A stretch of DNA of 64,000 nucleotides from positions 1,270,871 to 1,334,870 of the forward strand of contig NZ_KI530762.1 of assembly GCF_000488275.1 (NCBI RefSeq), given 5' to 3'. The DNA comes from Acinetobacter brisouii CIP 110357 (lineage in GTDB: Bacteria; Pseudomonadota; Gammaproteobacteria; Pseudomonadales; Moraxellaceae). Positions 46,679 through 55,246 of the stretch are shown here, piece by piece. Position 1 is the first letter of the stretch. Each line of letters opens with the position of its first letter. The notes below the pieces were generated by a model. The model had not been told where the DNA came from and made no database searches. It worked only from the letters and a program-made list of their open reading frames with translations. The translations under genes were made by a program, and so were the position numbers.

Positions 46679-47962
46679 ATGAAAATGAAAGAATTAAAAC
46701 GGTGCGGCCTGTTTCTGGCTGCATCTATTATTCACATTTCTGCTTTTGCAGGCCATCTCTCCAATTTCCAAGAACCGAATACGCCACAACTGGTTAAAAG
46801 CATTCAGCAACACAAACTCAATGTAGTTCAGTTTGGTGATTCACACACCGCTGCGGACTATATGAGTAATGCTTTAAGAACTACATTACAAAATACGTTG
46901 GGAAATGGCGGAATGGGATGGGGAATGCCCATGTATTTTTCTGGTCAGCGCCTGACCCGATTCGGTTATGACAATAGCAATTGGCAACCTATTTCAATTC
47001 GTACTCAGGTAAATGAAAATTATACCTTAGGTGGTCTGATTGCCCGTCCCGTTGCAGACGGCGCTACACTCACCATTAAAGCCAAACAGTCAGAACAACT
47101 ACAAAAGATTACGGTCAGTCTCCGTCAGGGGGCTGAGGATAGCGACTTTCAGGTCACAGACAGCCGTGGGCAGCATTTTCGTTTAGGTGCGCCAATCAAA
47201 AATAACACATGGCAATTGCAAACTTTTGAAGCCTATTTGCCTTTTACCATTACAGCACCACACAACCCTCAATCTGCGTTAGGTGGTTGGTGGGCAAAAA
47301 ATGCGACAGGTTCTGGCGCTGTAGTCTCCGCTCTAGGGGTGAACGGCGCACAATTGCAGTCATGGAATAACTGGAGTAACAACTGGAAGCAACAGCTTGG
47401 TCAACTCAAATTTGACTTGATTATTTTGGCGTATGGAACCAATGAAGCTTATACCTATCATGATCTTGAGCAACAAAAGCAGCTTTTACTCAGCCGAATT
47501 CATGATATTCGTGAAGCTTCACCGCATAGTGCAATTCTGATCGTTTCTGCACCTGAGAGTCTAAAAGACAAATCGGGTGAGTGTGGCATACGTCCAACGC
47601 AACTGAGCGCATTTCAAAATATGCAGCGCCAAGTTGCCAATCAGGCTCATACTTTATTTTGGGATTGGCAAGAAGCGATGGGTGGTCATTGCAGCATGAA
47701 AAACTGGATCGCACGTGGTGATGCTGCCCGAGATGGTGTGCATTTCTCTGCTTCAGGATATACCAAGTTTGGGGACATGCTTGCCAATGATATTTTGGCG
47801 CTGGCAGGTAAATCGGCTAGTGGTGGAGTAGTGGCTTCTAGTCATGTAGATGCACATTCAAGTCGATCAGCGGTATTTTCTGTAAATACTCAAGACCGCG
47901 CGATGGCACATGCAAGCATTTGTAATGTAGATGAAGCGAATGACTGTAAAATCATTCATTAA
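46679..47962 (+). CDS. Secreted SGNH hydrolase-family protein
   Basis: The protein has 427 residues with a signal peptide ending near AFA (about residue 24). SGNH blocks are visible: VVQFGDSHTAADYM with the Ser, LAYGTNEAYTY with the Asn, and DGVHFSASGYTKFGD with Asp and His. A beta-rich insert lies between the first two blocks. This pattern resembles peptidoglycan or polysaccharide O-acetyl-transfer and esterase proteins of the PatB/Ape class. It follows the DUF459-like gene by 11 bp. Only the family and the location are well supported. Confidence 0.87.
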   Translation: MKMKELKRCGLFLAASIIHISAFAGHLSNFQEPNTPQLVKSIQQHKLNVVQFGDSHTAADYMSNALRTTLQNTLGNGGMGWGMPMYFSGQRLTRFGYDNSNWQPISIRTQVNENYTLGGLIARPVADGATLTIKAKQSEQLQKITVSLRQGAEDSDFQVTDSRGQHFRLGAPIKNNTWQLQTFEAYLPFTITAPHNPQSALGGWWAKNATGSGAVVSALGVNGAQLQSWNNWSNNWKQQLGQLKFDLIILAYGTNEAYTYHDLEQQKQLLLSRIHDIREASPHSAILIVSAPESLKDKSGECGIRPTQLSAFQNMQRQVANQAHTLFWDWQEAMGGHCSMKNWIARGDAARDGVHFSASGYTKFGDMLANDILALAGKSASGGVVASSHVDAHSSRSAVFSVNTQDRAMAHASICNVDEANDCKIIH

Positions 47963-47965
47963 GAT

Positions 47966-48001
47966 AAAAAATAACCCACAAATTTTGTGGGTTATTTTTT
48001 T
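47966..48001. terminator. Strong bidirectional terminator
   Basis: AATAACCCACAAA pairs with TTTGTGGGTTATT, flanked by A and T runs. It lies between the convergent SGNH operon and the universal stress gene. Confidence 0.92.
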
Positions 48002-48011
48002 CTAATCGGGA

Positions 48012-48455
48012 TTACTTGTGTACAACAAGTACAGGAACAGTACTTTCAGAAAGAATAGCTTGAGTAACGCTACCCAAGAAGAGTTTTTTGATTCCTTTAC
48101 GACCATGTGAACCAATAACAATCAGATCAGCACCAAGGTCTTTAGTTGCTTCAACAATCACTTTATGAATGGTTTGACCTTCAAGAATTTGGGTTTCAGC
48201 GGTCACGCCTTCTTGAGCAAACAAAGATTTTGCCTGTTCAAGAATTTCCTGAATTTCTTCTTTTGCTTTAGCCACATAATCATTAATAAACTGATCAGTG
48301 TTTACAAACTCGACAGCAACAAATGGATCAACCGCTAAAACACAAACTGCAGTCACTTTACTGCTAAATGCTTTTGCAATAGATGAAGCTTGTTTGACTG
48401 CTGCTAATGATGTTTCTGAACCATCAACTGGAACTAAAATATGTTTGTAAGCCAT
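48012..48455 (-). CDS. Universal stress protein, UspA family
   Basis: The protein has 147 residues. The ATP-binding motif GSHGRKGIKKLFLGSVT near residue 117 follows G-2x-G-9x-G-S/T. The N-terminus KHILVPVDGSETSLAAVKQA is typical of the family. It is a cytoplasmic stress-linked protein whose exact target is unknown. It is monocistronic with a strong shared terminator. Confidence 0.92.
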   Translation of the reverse strand: MAYKHILVPVDGSETSLAAVKQASSIAKAFSSKVTAVCVLAVDPFVAVEFVNTDQFINDYVAKAKEEIQEILEQAKSLFAQEGVTAETQILEGQTIHKVIVEATKDLGADLIVIGSHGRKGIKKLFLGSVTQAILSESTVPVLVVHK

Positions 48456-48770
48456 GTGAACTACTCCTAAGCTGTCCTTAGATACTGGATACTTTTTAAA
48501 TTTTCATCGTTGTTAAATGTAAGTGTCTCATCTATAAGAATTTCTAGTAGTATTTCATCTATAAGTATTGTACAAACTAGAATTTTTTAATCCAAGAGCA
48601 CGTAGCTTAAGGCTAACACATTTTATAAGCTTGAAAAAAGAGGGAATATTTTATTTTGATGAATAAAATCTATACTAATCCTTGGGTGTATCGATGAAAT
48701 AAACTTGCATTTCATCGTTCTTTCACAAACGTATGCCCATAATATGCATCATTTTTTAGAGTGGGCTATC
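48456..48770. other. Divergent intergenic region, uspA-like to small hypothetical
   Basis: It must hold the promoters of both genes. I see no further gene and no strong structure. Confidence 0.5.
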
Positions 48771-49001
48771 ATGGATAATCAATCGGACCTCCAAAATTTA
48801 AATAATCTAATCGAGGAATTCGCAGTTAAAAATAAAAAACCTGAGAAAATCCTAATTGGCTATAAAGTTTATGCAGAGTTGATGAATGATCGTCAGTTCA
48901 TGCAAGAGGTTGTTGGGTCAGCAATGAATCCAAATAAACGTAAGTATAAAAATATCAAAATTAAAGTGACTCAAGATGGTCGACAACTTGAGCTTGTTTA
49001 A
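48771..49001 (+). CDS. Small hypothetical protein
   Basis: From the ATG at 48771 the protein has 76 residues. A longer frame to 48705 has no ribosome-binding site. The chain is mixed alpha and beta, with many Lys and Asn (EEFAVKNKKPEKILIGYKVYAELMND) and no membrane segment or signal. I do not recognise it. It is a single gene on the plus strand. Confidence 0.6.
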   Translation: MDNQSDLQNLNNLIEEFAVKNKKPEKILIGYKVYAELMNDRQFMQEVVGSAMNPNKRKYKNIKIKVTQDGRQLELV

Positions 49002-49225
49002 ATTCTAAATTGTGAGAAGTTGATAGGAGTGTGGGATGGACATGTCAGTTGATATACCACGACCATTCTCCTAACTGAGTTTTAAGATTAAAGATTCAAT
49101 CAGGCCAAAAGCCTAGTTCAGAATAAACCATGTACTTGAAGGCAGATAAGATGGATATGATTTTATCGCCAAAAATTTCATCAGCTCATCTTGCGCGTTG
49201 AGTTCCACAATATGTTCGCCAATCA

Positions 49226-49738
49226 TTATTTTTCTGGATTAAGCAAAATATTAGGAATTTTACCCAAGAAAATATCGCGGGCAATATCGCCTTGTTGTTC
49301 GATATTATAATCTGCAAATGCTTTATGCTTTTTTAGCGTGTAAGCATATGGGTTATAGCGTTTCAAACTTAAATAATAAGCCGTCTGTAAAATAGCACCT
49401 TTCACCAATACTGAGTTACCTTGTTGAAATTGCAAGACATGGGTCAACTCATGAATAAAAACTGCCTGATAAACCTGTGACTCTTGTGCATAGTCCAATG
49501 AATAATTTTCAGGGTTCACAAAGATTGCACCTATAGGCGCCATGAACATGCCAATGGGTTGCCACGGTAAAAACGGCGTATTCCAGATACGAACCTGCTG
49601 ATAATCAATCAGATTGCCAAAGACTGTAGATGCAAGGGCAATTTCATTGGTTGTGAGCGGTCGGACATGCAGCGACCAGATTTTAAAATAATCCAGACAG
49701 CACAGTAAAATCCTGTTTTGAAATAATTTTTTGATCAT
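49226..49738 (-). CDS. Putative zinc metallopeptidase-like protein (HELTH motif)
   Basis: From the ATG at 49738 the protein has 170 residues. It carries FIHELTHVLQFQQGN, an HExxH zinc site, preceded by an N-terminal 80-residue segment with PIGAIFVNPENYS. The region after the motif has a possible third ligand in AFADYNIEQQGDIARD. It resembles DUF4157-like or Vgr-associated small peptidase-like proteins. No T6SS gene is next to it. Catalysis is inferred only. The start is uncertain because no ribosome-binding site is obvious. Confidence 0.65.
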   Translation of the reverse strand: MIKKLFQNRILLCCLDYFKIWSLHVRPLTTNEIALASTVFGNLIDYQQVRIWNTPFLPWQPIGMFMAPIGAIFVNPENYSLDYAQESQVYQAVFIHELTHVLQFQQGNSVLVKGAILQTAYYLSLKRYNPYAYTLKKHKAFADYNIEQQGDIARDIFLGKIPNILLNPEK

Positions 49739-49889
49739 AATAAATACTAATCTAAGCGCATTGCTTCTTTTATGACTTAATCCACGTATGCTGAGAATAT
49801 AGGATGGCAATGACTCATTTAGATGAGAGCCTCAATACCTCAGCATGCTTTTCTGATGAAATAATATAAATATCCAATTTTCCCTGATT

Positions 49890-50804
49890 TTACTGCTGAG
49901 ATGAAAATGTACTCAGCGATAAATTTTTAATATCTTCCGACGGCGGTGCGCCAAAGAAACGTTTATATTCTCGGGAAAATTGAGACAAGCTTTCATAGCC
50001 GACCTGCAAACTGGCAGAAGAAATATCACGATTTTCAGTCATAAGTAAACGCCGCGCTTCGGTTAAACGCAGGCTTTTTTGATACTGAAGCGGGCTCATA
50101 CTGGTAATGTCCCGAAAATGCTGGTGAAAACTCGATACGCTCATGCCCATACGTTTGGCAAGTTCTTCTACACAGAGTGGTTGGGAAAACTGGTGTTTAA
50201 TCCAGTCAATCGCGCGAATAATCCGATGTCCTGTCGTCCCCATCGTGACAATTTGCTTGAGGCGTTCCCCTTGTGGGCTGATCAGCAGGCGGTAAAAGAT
50301 CTCTTTAATAATTAAAGGAGCCAATACGGCAATATCCTGAGGGGTACTGAGCAGATTGATAAGTCTAATAAAAGCACTGAGCATATCGGGTGTAAGTGTA
50401 CCTACAGCAACACCTTTTCGTTCACGTGTAGACGGCTGAAAAGAAATCTGTGCTTCGAGCATGATTTGCGCCAGTAAATGCGGATCAAGTTTCAGTAACA
50501 CACTGAGGTAGGGACGTTCTGGCGAGGCATCGGTAATTTGTGCAATCACAGGAAAATCCACCGCGGTAAACAGAAAATGACTGGCGTCATAGGTATAGAT
50601 TTCCTGACCAAGCATGACCTGTTTCTGTCCTTGAGCAATCAGGCACAGGCTGGCATCCATCACATAACTGGTTGGTTCAGTCGGCTGCTCCCAGCGGCTT
50701 AAGCTCAAACCTGTGATTGGTGTTTGTACATGGTGCTGACCTTGCGTCCACTGTGCGATGCTACGTCCCAAAATTTCATTGAGCCCCATTTCCAAGTTTG
50801 ACAT
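49890..50804 (-). CDS. AraC-family transcriptional regulator
   Basis: The protein has 304 residues. The N-terminal cupin-like AraC_N domain (residues about 20-180) is followed by the AraC double helix-turn-helix (CVEELAKRMGMSVSSFHQHF, then QVGYESLSQFSREYKRFFGAPP). It resembles YqhC, the E. coli activator of aldehyde reductase genes. It is divergent from the cupin and alcohol dehydrogenase genes 193 bp away, so it probably controls them. Confidence 0.9.
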   Translation of the reverse strand: MSNLEMGLNEILGRSIAQWTQGQHHVQTPITGLSLSRWEQPTEPTSYVMDASLCLIAQGQKQVMLGQEIYTYDASHFLFTAVDFPVIAQITDASPERPYLSVLLKLDPHLLAQIMLEAQISFQPSTRERKGVAVGTLTPDMLSAFIRLINLLSTPQDIAVLAPLIIKEIFYRLLISPQGERLKQIVTMGTTGHRIIRAIDWIKHQFSQPLCVEELAKRMGMSVSSFHQHFRDITSMSPLQYQKSLRLTEARRLLMTENRDISSASLQVGYESLSQFSREYKRFFGAPPSEDIKNLSLSTFSSQQ

Positions 50805-50997
50805 TGTCCGACCTTTTACTTACCGCTGTAACTCTGCCCAACATAGCCGTAATTGATGAAGAAACCTAGAGCCTGCAATATTTTTTTGGAGAATTAGGCA
50901 AATCTGCAAGAGGAATGGAACAACTGTTTCATGCTGAAATTTCTATACTGGCTTTACGGTTCTGATAACAGACCGCTTTGAAAAAGAGGTGAAGCTC

Positions 50998-51420
50998 ATG
51001 CAAGTGCTTAAAAATGCCCAGCATCAGTCTCAGCAAGGTTCGCCAGACTGGTTTAGTGGCACAGTCCATATTGATAGCTTATTTGCACAGCAAGAACCTG
51101 CTTATGTCAGTGGTGGGCGGGTGACCTTTCAACCCCAAGCCCGTACTGCTTGGCATACTCATCCACTGGGTCAGATTCTACTGGTCACCGCAGGTCTGGG
51201 TTATGTGCAGAAATGGGGTGACCCCCGCCAGATGATTCAACCCGGCGATATTGTAGTCATTGCACCCAATGAAAAACACTGGCATGGCGCATCGGAACAG
51301 CAGTTTATGACCCATATTGCGTTGCAGGAAGCACAACAGGGTCAGGTCGTGACTTGGTTAGAACACGTTGTAGATGAACAATATTTAGATTTAGCTTCTG
51401 GAGAACACAATGAGCATTAA
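50998..51420 (+). CDS. Cupin domain protein
   Basis: From the ATG at 50998 the protein has 140 residues. A GAGGTGAAG ribosome-binding site lies upstream, and an in-frame GTG lies 9 bp earlier. The cupin metal site is visible as AWHTHPLGQ with the later Glu and His in APNEKHWHGA. The activity is unknown. The gene overlaps the alcohol dehydrogenase start by 11 bp, so the two form a tight operon. Confidence 0.88.
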   Translation: MQVLKNAQHQSQQGSPDWFSGTVHIDSLFAQQEPAYVSGGRVTFQPQARTAWHTHPLGQILLVTAGLGYVQKWGDPRQMIQPGDIVVIAPNEKHWHGASEQQFMTHIALQEAQQGQVVTWLEHVVDEQYLDLASGEHNEH

Positions 51421-52471
51421 AGTTTTAGGTTATGCAGCCCAATCGGCAACGAGTCCTTTAGCCCCATTTACTTTTGAACGTCGTGATTCGCGTGAAGATG
51501 ATGTCACCATTCAGATCGAGTATTGTGGTGTGTGCCATTCTGACTTACATCAGGCACGTAATGACTGGGGCTTTAGCCGTTATCCGCTTGTTCCTGGGCA
51601 TGAAATTGTTGGGCGTGTAACTGCAACAGGTGCAAAAGCCCACAAATTCAAAGTCGGTGATTTGGTCGGGATTGGTTGCTTGGTGGATTCTTGTCGACAC
51701 TGTTCAGCCTGTGACAACGGTTTGGAACAATACTGCGAAAATGGACATGTCCAAACTTATGCAAGTGAAGATTTGCATGATCACCGTCCAACTTATGGCG
51801 GTTATTCGCAAACCATTATCTGTTCCGAAGATTTTGTATTGAAAGTCCCTGAAAACCTCGACACCAAAGCCGTTGCACCACTGTTATGTGCAGGGATTAC
51901 CACATGGTCACCACTGCGTCACTGGAATGTCGGTCAGGGCAGTAAAGTCGCAGTCGTTGGACTAGGTGGCTTGGGACATATGGCAATTAAACTGGCGCAT
52001 GCACTCGGTGCAGAGGTGACTTTATTCACCCGTTCAACCAGCAAAGAACAGGATGCGAAACAACTAGGTGCAGATCACGTAGTTCTATCAACTAATGCTG
52101 AACAAATGCAAGCTGTAGCTAATCAGTTTGACCTGATTATTGACACTGTACCGTATGAGCATGACCTGAACCCCTATGTTCCAACACTTGCGCTGAATGG
52201 AACACTGGTTTTGGTGGGTTATTTGGGCGAAATCAAACCGCATACCGTTCCGATGATTATGGGACGCCGCTCGGTTGCAGGTTCAGTGATTGGTGGAATT
52301 CAGGAAACCCAAGAGCTTTTGGACTTCTGTGGCGAGCATAACATCACAGCAGATGTGGAAATGATCGAAATGCAAACCATTAATGATGCGTTTGAGCGTA
52401 TGTTAAAAAGCGACGTAAAATACCGTTTCGTGATTGATATGCAATCTTTCCATCAAACCAATTCAATTTAA
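51410..52471 (+). CDS. Zinc-dependent alcohol dehydrogenase, NAD(P)-dependent
   Basis: The protein has 353 residues and belongs to the medium-chain dehydrogenase family. The catalytic zinc site is in CGVCHSDLHQ and VPGHEIVG, and the structural zinc loop has four Cys in CLVDSCRHCSACDNGLEQYC. The nucleotide-binding motif is GLGGLGHMAIKLA. It is close to the YahK/cinnamyl-type aldehyde reductases, which reduce broad aldehydes. With the cupin gene and the YqhC-like regulator it suggests an aldehyde-response unit. Confidence 0.92.
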   Translation: MSIKVLGYAAQSATSPLAPFTFERRDSREDDVTIQIEYCGVCHSDLHQARNDWGFSRYPLVPGHEIVGRVTATGAKAHKFKVGDLVGIGCLVDSCRHCSACDNGLEQYCENGHVQTYASEDLHDHRPTYGGYSQTIICSEDFVLKVPENLDTKAVAPLLCAGITTWSPLRHWNVGQGSKVAVVGLGGLGHMAIKLAHALGAEVTLFTRSTSKEQDAKQLGADHVVLSTNAEQMQAVANQFDLIIDTVPYEHDLNPYVPTLALNGTLVLVGYLGEIKPHTVPMIMGRRSVAGSVIGGIQETQELLDFCGEHNITADVEMIEMQTINDAFERMLKSDVKYRFVIDMQSFHQTNSI

Positions 52472-52533
52472 GATTATATTTTTAAATGAATTTGCCCAGT
52501 ATTTATTTTGCTACTGGATAGTATGAAAAGCAT

Positions 52534-52561
52534 AGCGAGCCTGATCTAATGCAGGCTCGCT
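52534..52561. terminator. Rho-independent terminator after the alcohol dehydrogenase
   Basis: AGCGAGCCTG and CAGGCTCGCT form a perfect 10-bp stem followed by ATTTTT. Confidence 0.9.
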
Positions 52562-52636
52562 ATTTTTATGCTGATTTTATGCTAAAACTATTCAACTTCA
52601 ACGTTATTCAGCATCTGAACAAAGCATTCATATCAC

Positions 52637-53857
52637 TCAAGACAATGACGTTAACTTCTTTTGTTCAGATTTAAAGCTTGAGAGTGACGCGACGGCCACA
52701 GCAGAGATGACTACCGTAGGCAAGCTAGCGATTAAGATCCCTGTGGTTCCCAATCCTAATGCCAAGATTTTTCCTGTTAATAGCGGTCCTGTCATAGCAC
52801 CCAAGCGCCCCAGAGAAATCGCACTCCCGACACCCGTAACTTTTCCCATACCTGAATAAAAAATAGGCGAAATGCCGTAAAGAATGGATTGCCCGCCTGT
52901 AGAGAAAATCCCGCCCATAATTCCGGCAACAATTAACACAGGAATTGATGTTGTTGTGAACAGTAGGCTCAACGCAATAAATAGACCACTGTAGATAATC
53001 GCGGTTAATTGCCAAAGTTTTAGGCGATCCAGTAAAAAACCAAATGCTAAAGTTCCCACAATTGCACCGATCTGGAAGACCAGCATCACCATAAAGGCTT
53101 GTTGTTTTTCTAAGCCTTGTTCCATCAACAAGTTCGGTAACCAGCTAATTAAAATGTAATTGATCATTAGCGTGAAGAAAAAGCTAACCCAAAGCGGAAG
53201 GGTATGTCTATATTGCTTGTTTTGAAACAATACGTTCAGCGTGCTTGGCATCGCTGTAAAAGACTGCACTTCTTTGATGACTTTAAGCTTGTCTTTTAAA
53301 ACAAGAGAGATGAAAGGAATCAAAAATAATGGCGTTATCCCCCCAATCAAAAACAAGCTTTGCCATTTAATCTCTGGTAAAAATATCGCAAGAATTGCAA
53401 CAAAACTCGCACCAACGGGCAAACCGCAATACATCAGGCTATTTAACTTGCCCCGATTTTTTTCAGTTGCTTCATCACCGACACCTGAAATCATGGCAGG
53501 CATTGCAGCCCCTAAACCTAATCCTGTAAAAAATCGTGCGATATATAAAACTTCAACGTTTGGTGCATATGCTGTAATTACCATAAAAATGCCAAAAACT
53601 GCGATAGAAAGCATCAGAACTTTCTTTTGCCCTAAATAATCAGCAAGTCGCCCACCAAAGAATGCGCCAAATAACATGCCAGATACGCCTAAGCTAAATA
53701 CGTATCCCATTTCTACTTTACTTAAGCCAAAAGTTGCGGCAATTCCCTTCGCTGCGATACCTGGTGCCTGAAGGTCATAGCCTTCAAAAAATGCGACCAA
53801 AAAACACAAAAAAATCGTTAAGATTTTTTGCACTTTCCCTGTTTGTATTTGTGCCAT
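52637..53857 (-). CDS. mhpT: MFS transporter, aromatic acid:H+ symporter type
   Basis: The protein has 406 residues with about twelve membrane segments. The N-terminal FFEGYDLQAPGIAAKGIAATF and the GGRLADYLGQKKVL loop are typical of the AAHS family, which includes 3-hydroxyphenylpropionate importer MhpT. Its place at the edge of the mhp cluster supports uptake of 3-(3-hydroxyphenyl)propionate. The symbol is inferred from context. It is divergent from the LysR gene. Confidence 0.85.
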   Translation of the reverse strand: MAQIQTGKVQKILTIFLCFLVAFFEGYDLQAPGIAAKGIAATFGLSKVEMGYVFSLGVSGMLFGAFFGGRLADYLGQKKVLMLSIAVFGIFMVITAYAPNVEVLYIARFFTGLGLGAAMPAMISGVGDEATEKNRGKLNSLMYCGLPVGASFVAILAIFLPEIKWQSLFLIGGITPLFLIPFISLVLKDKLKVIKEVQSFTAMPSTLNVLFQNKQYRHTLPLWVSFFFTLMINYILISWLPNLLMEQGLEKQQAFMVMLVFQIGAIVGTLAFGFLLDRLKLWQLTAIIYSGLFIALSLLFTTTSIPVLIVAGIMGGIFSTGGQSILYGISPIFYSGMGKVTGVGSAISLGRLGAMTGPLLTGKILALGLGTTGILIASLPTVVISAVAVASLSSFKSEQKKLTSLS

Positions 53858-54270
53858 GATTGATCTCCATCAATAATATACAAATCGTTTTCAACTTACG
53901 ATTCGGCTTGTTATTCTCTGTTTAATTATCATTTATAAATATCAAGACAATAGTCGGACATAATCACGATAAAATAATAAAGCAGGCTTATTTAAGGGTT
54001 ATAAATTAAATATTATTAATAATAAAATTTAAAATATGTATTTATTTCAATAATTTAAATATGAGTAGTTATTTTTTATGAAACGATAGTAAAAATAGAT
54101 CATTGCAAATCAATAAATCTAAAAGAGTCATATAATATGAGCTGTTTATTGTTTCAGGTCTTTGTCATCATAAAAATATGATCTTAATAAGGCATAAAAA
54201 TGTAAGTTTTTATGCAAGCATCAATTTTTGACAGGTATGATTAAGGCGTCTAGGGAAGATCAATTAAGTT
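53858..54270. other. Intergenic region between the transporter and LysR genes
   Basis: It is AT-rich and holds the 9-bp inverted repeat at 54192-54215. It must contain the promoters of both divergent genes. No gene is seen. Confidence 0.55.
54192..54215. promoter_or_regulatory. 9-bp inverted repeat upstream of the LysR gene
   Basis: GCATAAAAA (54192-54200) and TTTTTATGC (54207-54215) are exact complements across 6 nt. It fits the T-N11-A dyad of LysR binding sites and lies 55 bp before the LysR start, as expected for autoregulation. Confidence 0.5.
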
Positions 54271-55164
54271 ATGGAATTACGTCATTTACGGTATTTTGTT
54301 GCTGTTGCTGAAGAATTAAATTTTACTAAAGCAGCGCAAAAAATGTGTACAGTGCAACCTTCACTCAGTCAGCAAATCAGGGATTTGGAAGAAGAAGTGG
54401 GGGTGCAGCTTCTCTTGCGTTCTAATCGTAAGGTAGAACTTACAGAAGAAGGGAAGGTGTTTTTAAAGGAGGCGTTACTTTGTTTGGAGCACTCTGAAAA
54501 AGCCATACATGATGCTCGCCAAGTATCCAAATTAAATCACGATCACTTAAATATAGGTTTTGTCCCTGTCGCAGAGATGAAAGTATTTCCCTATATCATG
54601 CCGAATATTCGTGCACACTTTCCAAATTTAAATATTAATTTTCAAAGTTTAACCGATGCAGACCAATTTAAAGCACTGAAAAAAGGTGAAATTGACATTG
54701 CTTTTACACGGTATACTGATGAAACAAAGGAGTTTGAGTCATTTCACATTTTCCAAGAGCCGTTAGCCTTGATTGTACCTAAGAGCTCTCCTGCTGCACA
54801 GTTAAAACAAATCAGTATTAAAAGCTTTAACCAGCAGGATTTTATTGTCAGTGAAGAGGTAGCTTCACCACAGCTACATAAAATTATTAAGGATTTTTTT
54901 AAACAAGAAAAAATTACACCCAATATTGTTCAGTATTCGAATAATATTCTATTGAATGTAAATTTGGTGGGGATGGGCGTTGGCTGGAGTCTAGTGCCCT
55001 TGTATGTCACACCATTACTCGGTGACAAAGTGGTCGTGAAAAGTACGGTTGAGTCTTTACCAATGATCGATTTGTATGTGAGTTACCGAAAAAACCAAAA
55101 AAATGAAACGATTGACTTGATTTTAAAGATATTAAAGGAACATTTTCATATTAATCTTATATAG
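54271..55164 (+). CDS. LysR-family transcriptional regulator of the mhp cluster
   Basis: The protein has 297 residues with the N-terminal helix-turn-helix RYFVAVAEELNFTKAAQKM and the LysR substrate-binding domain. It sits inside the mhp cluster between the transporter and mhpA, so it is the likely regulator. The E. coli mhp genes are controlled by the IclR-type MhpR, so a LysR protein here is a different solution. The effector is probably 3-hydroxyphenylpropionate, but that is inference. Confidence 0.92.
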   Translation: MELRHLRYFVAVAEELNFTKAAQKMCTVQPSLSQQIRDLEEEVGVQLLLRSNRKVELTEEGKVFLKEALLCLEHSEKAIHDARQVSKLNHDHLNIGFVPVAEMKVFPYIMPNIRAHFPNLNINFQSLTDADQFKALKKGEIDIAFTRYTDETKEFESFHIFQEPLALIVPKSSPAAQLKQISIKSFNQQDFIVSEEVASPQLHKIIKDFFKQEKITPNIVQYSNNILLNVNLVGMGVGWSLVPLYVTPLLGDKVVVKSTVESLPMIDLYVSYRKNQKNETIDLILKILKEHFHINLI

Positions 55165-55198
55165 ATGCACCGACGCTAGAAAAGGGTCGTTATACAAA

Positions 55199-55229
55199 TA
55201 AAAAGGTCGCCTGATGAGCGACCTTTTTA
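55199..55229. terminator. Bidirectional terminator between LysR and mhpA
   Basis: TAAAAAGGTCGC and GCGACCTTTTTA form a perfect 12-bp stem with a 7-nt loop. It serves both convergent genes. Confidence 0.92.
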
Positions 55230-55246
55230 TTAGATGCATACATTCA

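Noticed and set aside
54228..54250. TTGACA box as promoter of the LysR gene
   Set aside because: No acceptable -10 box at proper spacing, and the start would fall inside the ribosome-binding site.
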